This document shows, piece by piece, positions 56,950 through 64,000 of a stretch of DNA of 64,000 nt. The stretch comes from Pascua guehoae (taxonomy: Eukaryota; Basidiomycota; Tremellomycetes; Trichosporonales; Trichosporonaceae): contig BCJX01000013.1 of NCBI GenBank assembly GCA_001600415.1, positions 1,027,148 through 1,091,147 of the forward strand, in the 5' to 3' direction. The notes under the pieces are model-generated. The model was not told where the DNA came from. It ran no database searches and was given only the letters and a program-made list of their open reading frames with translations. How positions within the stretch are numbered: the first letter of the stretch is position 1; every line of letters starts with the position of its first letter. Position numbers and translations under genes: made by a program.

Positions 56950-59900
56950 CCTGCACCTGTGCAGGCAGAGGATGCCTCAGGCTCAGTAGCTCAGTAGCTT
57001 AGTCTTAGAAATGGACGCAAAACGCACCGTTTAACTGGCAACTGGCAGCCAAGGGTTTGACGCGGCGCCGTATGCGGCGCCGCGCAGTGGTGTGATGGGC
57101 AATTGGAAATTGGTAGTCGAGCCCTGGGGTTGCGCTATAAGCCATGTGGCCATGTGCACGCCAGTACCAGCAACTGCAACACCAAAGCACAGAGGGTGTG
57201 TCGACTGCCAGTCTCCTACTGCATACATCGCCACTTTGCTACACCCCATCGGATCGAACGTCAATCTTGCGCAACCCCAGCCCCACTACACCAGGGCAAC
57301 AGTTCAGTATGAGTTATCACATAAACTTGCTCTCAAGCTCTGTGTCCTTTACACACTTACATAAATTACCTTGCAGTTCTGCAGTGCCATTTATAACGTC
57401 TAGGCCAATGAACTATGTAAATTCTGTTATGTGACCCCCATATTACAGTTGGAAGAGCACGGACAACTCATTTTGCCAGCCAGGACGCCGCTTCGGATTT
57501 GGTGGTGGAATTCTTCCTTTCCGGGCCTGCAGTGCCTTTCCAATAAAGGCACAGTCCTTTCCGGTACACGACTAACCTCACCGGAGTGTAATCACCTGGG
57601 AGTTTGACTGGAATGGAAAGAAAGACTGTTCTAAGTCTCCTACGCAAGCGTGTATTTTCTGGCTTTGACACCTCGTCGACAGTCAACCCTAGGCCTGCCT
57701 AGCTCTATCCGGCAGACCCTAACCCCACGTGCTGTGCACCCAACTGAGAAGCCCGCTATGCCACGGGGGGCGGCGCCCCTGTCCTGCCTGCTGATCCCTG
57801 CCTGGGCTATCTCGTTTTGTTTCCCTCAATCTCTGTATAAAACCCTGGCAGCGAAGAGGTATCTCCTGCTAGAGCAGAATGCTTCACAGCCTCCCCCTCA
57901 ACCCACATTCTCTGAAAGTGGCAAACCGTGGTTTCTATGAGACTCAGGCGCTTCCCGTGCCCTCGAAATCCCATGCAGGCCAGGACATTTGCACCCCCGT
58001 GTCCTCTGTTAACCTGCAATTTCGTCCCCGATCCTGTGCAACCTCTTTGCTCTCTGAGCCGCCGCTGGGACATGATTTGTCTCTTGGAAACCCGTGCAAC
58101 CCATACCCACTGCACACTCGTGTGTGGGCCCCCCGCTGACCTATGTATCCTCCAGTCTATCCGGTCTCCCCCTCCTCCCTAACTCACCCCCGCCCACTCC
58201 TGCCAGCGCCAACAAAACGAACACCCACACAACCCCACTATATCTGTATGTCATAAAACTCAAGGTGGGTAATTACTGTGCCGCAGCAGGATGAGTAACG
58301 GTGTTCGACCTTAAGGCGTGCTCGGAGGCCTTTTATTCTCCTTGCCCCGTTCTATTCTCTTTGCCCCCATTCTCCTCCCTCTCGACTGTGAAAATGTTCA
58401 CCTGGGTTCCGTGATCCCTCGTAGCGTACATCTGAATCGACCCCGAGCGCCTGATTCCTGTTAAATCCGAGACTATAGAGGCCGAGCCTCTGAGATTATC
58501 CGCACCTCTAGTACTTTAATATCGTCGCTCATATCTCGCACCTCTCTCATGCAACGTCGTCTACACCAATTCCTGCCCCGGAGACGCCAGGGTGACTCCT
58601 GGAGCAACCCAAATCTTCAAGCCCAAGGCACGCTCCACCCAGGCCTTTCCGAATGGCATTTCCACATGTCGTGTTCCACACGGTGCTGTCTGCCCACACA
58701 GACTTTTTACCCACCACCCTGTCGTCCCATCTTAGTGTGCCCAACTCGTGTGTTTCTTGGCCCTTGCCCGTGACTTGGTACCCGCACACAACTGGATTTA
58801 CTGCCAGGCACACGCTTACACCCCGTGATCTGCCCGATCCCTAGAGTACCTAATCCACACTGCCTGACGAGCACGAGTCGGAATGGCCTTGATGAGAGAC
58901 GGTAGGCATGTGATGCTGACTGGAGGAAACTCGTTGCCATGTGAGCCTCTGATCTCACACGGCAGAACACGGTGCTTGCCGAGAAAGGATCTAAAAGTCA
59001 GAGTTGTCCAGAACGAAGAATGCCGGCAGTCCCCAAGCAGGAGGTTGGAAGCGGGTGGTGTATCACCTTTGAGCGATCTGTTGGTTGGCCCGAGCTCGAA
59101 CGAGCTGTGCGCTCGCTCACTGTGCGTGCTCGCTCGCCCTGCGCCCTCGCTCGCTCGCACATAGTATATAGGCCATCTTGGTAGGCTGTATTCAACATGC
59201 ATCGCTCTATCGCTCCATTCCTCGCTCGACACGATCATCATGGCACCGTCACCGCCGACCTGCCTGAATACGCTGGGATCCCATGTTCGCGACCAACTCA
59301 CGCCATCCTGACTTCGAGCTGCTTGGCTTTTGTCGCGCTGAGGAAGTAATCCCCTCCTAGGGCACTGGCATCGCAGACTGTCGTAACGAGCGTTGCATGA
59401 GAGAGAGAAATAGAATTCAAGTACAATGGCATAGGACAATCTCGAGGTCCTACGACCTAATCAACTGGACCCTTTTTCGAACCGTTGCATGCATAGCTTG
59501 TAGGACTGCACTTCACCCCTACATTGACCCAGAGAGCTTGGGACAACTTGGCGCGTGAACCTGTACCCAAGTGATGGTCTCGGGACTTTCCACGCGCTTC
59601 TGTGCATACCGCGGTACATACTGACTCGTACAATTCAAGAAATGGATCACAGCAATCCATCTTGGGTGGACCTTTAGCATCTGGCGACTGTGGTTGGCTC
59701 GGTTCACCGCGAGCACTGTGTGTGCACTATTCCCATATCCATTTCTTGTGCGTCCCATAGCCGGTGTGAGCCGGTGTGTCCGGGTGGACGTAGTGTCGGT
59801 TGACACAATTAACTTAGTTGGTCGCGATGTCGGCATCCGGGTGAAAGATACGAGAGGCCATAAGGAGGCAAGCCCGCAATTTTTCAGCAACTAAGGCGGT

Positions 59901-60117
59901 TTCTACACCTTGCCCAGAGGCTGCCAGGCGAGAGGATGTGCTTTAACAAGCTGACAGTGTCTCACTACAGTACTGTACTCGACTCTCCCCTCCCTGGGTG
60001 GCCTCACTAATCCTAACGTACATGTGTGTCCGGAAAATCGTGAGACTGCCACACTGAGCTCACAGTGCCTCTAGAGGGCCATGAGGAGCAAATCCCGGAG
60101 AGAACAAACAGGGAATA

Positions 60118-60395
60118 CAGGTGCGACTGGAAAGTATTCAGACTGCCTTGCTCGGTGGCATGCACGCAGAGTCTCGTACGGGAAATACTGGAACATGTAG
60201 GGTCCGTTGGCTCCCACCTTGTCTCAAGATCGTAGTCGTTGATGTGCGTAGTGGACAGTGAGCACGGTATGGTAAAAGGTTACCTCATGCACGACCTCCT
60301 ACTCGTGCCATCTATCTAGACTTAGAACTGGTACGGACAAGGCGAATCTGACTGTCTAATTAAAACATAGCATTGCGAAGGCCAGAAAATGGTGT

Positions 60396-60434
<39 letters not shown>

Positions 60435-60552
60435 AGTGAAGAAATTCAGCCAAGCGCAGGTAACCGGCGGGAGTAACTATGACTCTCTTATGGTAGCCAA
60501 ATGCCTCGTCATCTAATTGGTGACGCGCATGGATGGATTAACGAGATTCCCA

Positions 60553-60594
<42 letters not shown>

Positions 60595-60697
60595 AGGAGC
60601 TCGATATAAACCCTGTGGAAGCTGCGTGGTTTCCACATGGCCATCGCCATGCTACTGGGCGGGGGGAAGGAGACCGAAGGATTGTGCGTGTGTGTGT

Positions 60698-60761
<64 letters not shown>

Positions 60762-61218
60762 TGCGGGAGGGTTGGACGACAGGACGGGTCTGTGTTGAAT
60801 TTCTCTAGCACCGTGCAAATTCTCTGTCTTTCTTCTTTTGCACGGATCGGTTTCATCTATTATATAAAGCAATCTTGCTGGAGACAAACCATGTGGTCGA
60901 CATGGGGAGACCACATGGCCCTGGGAAGAAAGAGGAGGGGGCGCAATAACTATGTCCCCCAAGGATACAAGGGGAGAGATATACACAGGCCAAAGGCCAC
61001 GGGTCTACCGAGGCCACGGGTCAGCAGGGGACATAGGATACAGGCACACAGAGAACGCGCGTTACGAGCAGACATTGCAACATTGCTCTAGCAGCGGGCA
61101 AATAGTGGGTCTGTTTTAATTTGGCCGCTTAGTGACTAGTTGCATTGACGTAAATACAGTCCATGCCAACGTCGACCGAGCTCAATGTAGCAGTCTCAAT
61201 ACTTTCCGGTTGCACCTG
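60118..61218. mobile_element. Inner Tc1/mariner-like element, 1101 bp, degenerate
   Basis: The left end is CAGGTGCGACTGGAAAGTAT; the right end, reverse-complemented, is CAGGTGCAACCGGAAAGTAT. Both are flanked by TA. Internally a plus-strand frame contains ELDINPVEAAW near 60597-60630, which resembles the D-x-NP-[IV]-E-x-x-W motif near the end of Tc1/mariner DDE transposases. No full transposase frame remains; a (GT)n run interrupts the middle. Confidence 0.6.
60684..60760. repeat. (GT)n microsatellite
   Basis: About 75 bases of GT repeat with one TAT interruption, inside the inner transposable element. Confidence 0.95.
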
Positions 61219-61483
61219 TACCATTCCGTCGGAAGTGTGGCCGACTTTGTACCTTTGGATTGATCCACAGAGTGTCTTGAGCGACCGCAGCCTCACATGC
61301 ACCCATGGCTAGTGCGACAGTCTCACGACTCTCCAGATGCACTTGTAAGCTGTACAGGACGGTCGTCCCAACAAGGTCGCACCTTGCAGCATGTATCAGG
61401 TATGTCCGTGACGTTCATGGAGTTAATCTACAATGCAAACGTGGTGCATCCCTGCACACCACACACCGGGACGCTGGGGGCAA

Positions 61484-64000
61484 TCAATGGTTCTGGTTCT
61501 CGAGGTCATCCAGGAAGCCAATCCACTGCTTCTTGTACAGTGCGCCGCGGTAGGTCCCGCGCGAGTCGGTGACGAGGATCTGGCGCGCGCCGAGCTTGAC
61601 AAACATTTCCTGTGCGAGCTCGAGGGGCGAGTGCATCTGCACGGTGATGGGTGCACGGTCAATGTAGTGGCTCAGGTCGTACGGGTTGTGCCTTCCGTCT
61701 GTGCTCTCCGAAAAGCTGAAAATGCTCAGGCGCGAGCTGCGTGTCAACCCGTCATCGGGGAGGAGGTTGACGACGGCGTCGGGCTCGTCCTGCAGTGTCG
61801 TAAGGGCGTGCTCGAGCTCGTTGATGCCGAGGAAACCAAGGACGCGGAGGACGGGGTACGTGCGTCCCTCGCGGTCGACGGCGGGCTCCTTGATCAGGAC
61901 GGGGAAACCAGCGTCGGCGTAGCCGAGGCGCACGAGCTCGAGCATGCTGCCCGTAAGCTCGCGTACCGTGTGCGGCTTGTCGGCGCGGAGTGTAGGTGCA
62001 GCCCTGTCCATCTGAGGCTTGTCAGCATAACGTCACGGCCGACTGGTCCAAACTCACCACCTCGGAGACGAGCATTCCGCCCCACAGGTACTCCTCCTTG
62101 TTGCTGAGGTACGGAAGCTTCTTGAGCTCAATGACCAGCTCGTAGATTCCGCGCTTCTCGATACCGTCGGCGACCGTCTTGGCGACAAGGACGGCGAACA
62201 TGACGGGAACGACATAGGTGAGAGTACCCGTAAGCTCAAACATGATGACGGCGAGGGAGACGGTGGTGCGCGTAACGCCCGCAAGGGTGGCTGCGGCGCC
62301 GACCATGGCGTACATTCCCGGCACGACGCATCCGTTTGCTCGGCAGCTGTCAAAGATGGGGATGAACGGGTGGTGGAACTCGACCCATTCGAGGAGAACA
62401 CCGACGATGCGACCAAAGCACGCGCCAATGACCAGCGACGGGATGAAGATACCTGCAGGGAGGACGATACCAAAGGTGATGATCGTGAGGCATGCCTTGA
62501 TGATGAGAGCGCCGCCAACAACCTTTACGATTGGCCAAATGTTGTACCGGCTGTCAACGCACAGTGCACTTGTCGATTCGGGGGTGCACTCGGAAAAGAG
62601 CTTGGCCACGAGCTCGGTACCACCCAAGCGTGTGTAGGGGTTTAAGAACGAGACGACGCACGTGAGTGCCGTGACCAGCGCAACCTCGACAATCGGGTGG
62701 CGCGCAACCCACGTTCCCTTGCGAATGTCGCGGCTCCAGCGAATGTTGAGACGCGAAAAGAAGGCGCCGTACAATCCGCCAAAGATGCCGAGGAGGAGGA
62801 AGACGGCAAACTCCCAGTACTGGTAGTCCTTTTCGTAGGTGACTGCGAACAGGACAATGGAGCCGTTGCCATATGGGTTGAGGGCGCGAAGAGTCATGGC
62901 CGCGCATGCGGCGCACCAGAAGCTACGCCACATGACCTTTGGCGGGAAGTAGTACGAGACCTCTTCCAGCGAGAAGAGGACACCGCCGATCGGGGCACCA
63001 AAGGACACGGCCACACCGGCGGCGCAAGCAGCCGAGAGCATCTCACGGCGCTTGCCCTCATTCTGCTCGTACTTTGAAAACGCACGCGAGGTAATGTTGG
63101 CAATGCACGAGCCAATGTGGACAAAGGGACCCTCCTTGCCCAGTGACAGTCCCGAGCCGACAGACAGTGCGAGGCCGACGCTCTTGACGACCAAAGTCGA
63201 CACGCCAAGGTAGCCGTGGATAACAAAGCCTGAGAGGATCGTCTTGATCTCCGGGATACCGGATCCGGCCGCCATGTAGATAACCGGGCGAGGTGGTTCG
63301 GGAGGTGGCGCGGGAGGCTCTTCGTCGTCTTGGGTCTGAAGGAGAGGCTGGCGCTCGCCAGTAGCCTTGTGAGGCGAGTTGATGAGGGGGCTTCGCGCGT
63401 CAACGACAGGGCCCAGGAACGCAGAGTCTTTGGACGTGACGTGCGTGGATGACGAGGTGAGATAGATTGTGAGCGCAGAGGCCATGCAGGCGATGGTAAT
63501 GGCGACGAAAGAGTAGGCGAAGAACTCGGGTGTGCCCCAGAAGGCAACATCGGGCTCGTTGTCTCCGCCGGAAAAGTACTGTCCCCACTCCATCCAGTCG
63601 CCGCACTCTTCCTCGTCGCCACTGGATGGGTCTGGGTGCCCACGTCCTCCGCGTGGCGCGCAGCAAAAGCGCTTGGCCGTGAACAATGCGCTGGTGCAGT
63701 AACCCTCCTTCAAGTCGAAGAAGGCCATCTCGGAGCGAATGATCAAGAATGCAACGCAGGCCGTGAGGATACCAATGATGGTGACGACCAGCCAGCCCTG
63801 GAGGCGATCCCACGCGTTCCAGACGGCACCGCGGAACGAGCGGCGGCCGAGGGACCGGACACGCCTGATACGCGAAGACTCTTTGATGGCGTCGTGAAGC
63901 CAGTCAATGGTCACATACGACGAGTACCAGACACGGGTTCCGTTTGCACGTTTCCCGTCGTCGTCTGGGTCGTCATAGTCGTAATCAGACTCTTCGTCGT
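61484..64000 (-). CDS. GEF1: CLC-family chloride channel / Cl-/H+ antiporter, 5' end missing
   Basis: Exons 62058-64000 (continues beyond the window) and 61484-62011 join at phase 0; about 823 residues are visible. The visible N-terminus is acidic, then WLHDAIKESSRIRRVRSLGR. Channel motifs: AAGSGIPEIKTILSGF, SLGKEGPFVHIGSC with the gating Glu, and SFGAPIGGVLFSLEEVSYYF. Two CBS domains end the protein (PHTVRELTGSMLELVRLGYA; APITVQMHSPLELAQEMFVK). Fungal Gef1-type CLCs sit in Golgi, endosome or vacuole membranes, balance charge for V-ATPase and support copper/iron handling. The loop before the GSGIP motif holds ERQPLLQ, a match to the [DE]xxxL[LI] sorting signal. Confidence 0.95.

Larger units (their letters stand above)
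60021..61345. mobile_element. MITE interrupted by a second related element
   Basis: The outer ends are CATGTGTGTCCGGAAAATCG (left) and, reverse-complemented, CAAGTGCATCTGGAGAGTCG (right), both going on to TGAGACTG and flanked by TA. Without the 1.1-kb inner element and one TA copy, the outer element would be about 220 bases, nearly the size of the 209-bp MITE at 31541. Confidence 0.75.
56950..61483. other. Gene-poor stretch with transposon relics
   Basis: From 56950 to 60020 I see no gene; a palindromic GCGGCGCCGTATGCGGCGCC lies at about 57061. From 60021 to 61345 lies the nested element pair. 61346-61483 is the 3' flank of the CLC gene. Confidence 0.6.

Noticed and set aside
1..64000. CRISPR arrays, prokaryotic operons, riboswitches or a natural-product gene cluster
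   Set aside because: The window is eukaryotic and intron-rich. No repeat-spacer array, Shine-Dalgarno-linked gene run, or PKS/NRPS/terpene core enzyme was seen.

Overview
The window is nuclear DNA from a basidiomycete, most likely a tremellomycete yeast of the Trichosporonales type (inference). Coding sequence is GC-rich and most genes are cut by several introns of 37 to 90 bases with GTRNGY donors, CTRAC-like branch points and YAG acceptors. Reading frames were joined by hand at splice sites and checked by codon phase and conserved motifs. No comparison program was run.

Layout, left to right. 1-1935: an MPC1-type mitochondrial pyruvate carrier (minus) buried in repeat-rich introns, with one unresolved base (N) nearby. 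3162-4815: a PPZ-type Ser/Thr phosphatase (minus). 4816-8894: no clear gene. 8895-16862 is a dense block: a short SRP72 (+), elongin C (+), an RraA-like aldolase (minus) and a WD40-cyclophilin of the PPWD1 type (+). 16863-20687: a broken membrane-protein relic and repeats. 20688-22420: an MFS permease of the Dal5/anion:cation symporter type (+). 23096-23181: an intron-containing tRNA-Trp. 24377-24832: a small coiled-coil protein (minus). 28150-30737: a tandem repeat, then an Nha1/Sod2-type Na+/H+ antiporter (+). 31541-31749: a MITE. 32207-36090: an OCH1-like glycosyltransferase and a secreted class 3 lipase (both minus). 37750-39647: a small secreted protein and an FKBP12 with a second upstream start (both +). 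40021-42777: a 14-exon amino-acid permease (minus). 44732-48091: the 2-oxoglutarate dehydrogenase E1 subunit (+). 50190-56949: a mini ubiquitin-protease-like gene, a multi-zinc-finger gene, an unknown 12-exon gene and a small unknown gene. 60021-61345: a MITE carrying a second 1.1-kb element. 61484-64000: a CLC chloride channel/antiporter (minus, 5' end outside the window).

The genes do not form a pathway cluster; most are housekeeping genes. Loose themes are mitochondrial carbon metabolism (MPC1, OGDH E1), ion homeostasis (PPZ, Na+/H+ antiporter, CLC) and secretion or the cell surface (SRP72, OCH1, lipase, permeases). The least ordinary parts are the unknown genes at 50-57 kb, the dual-start FKBP, the shortened SRP72, the hidden MPC1 gene and a Tc1/mariner-like MITE family with one copy nested in another.
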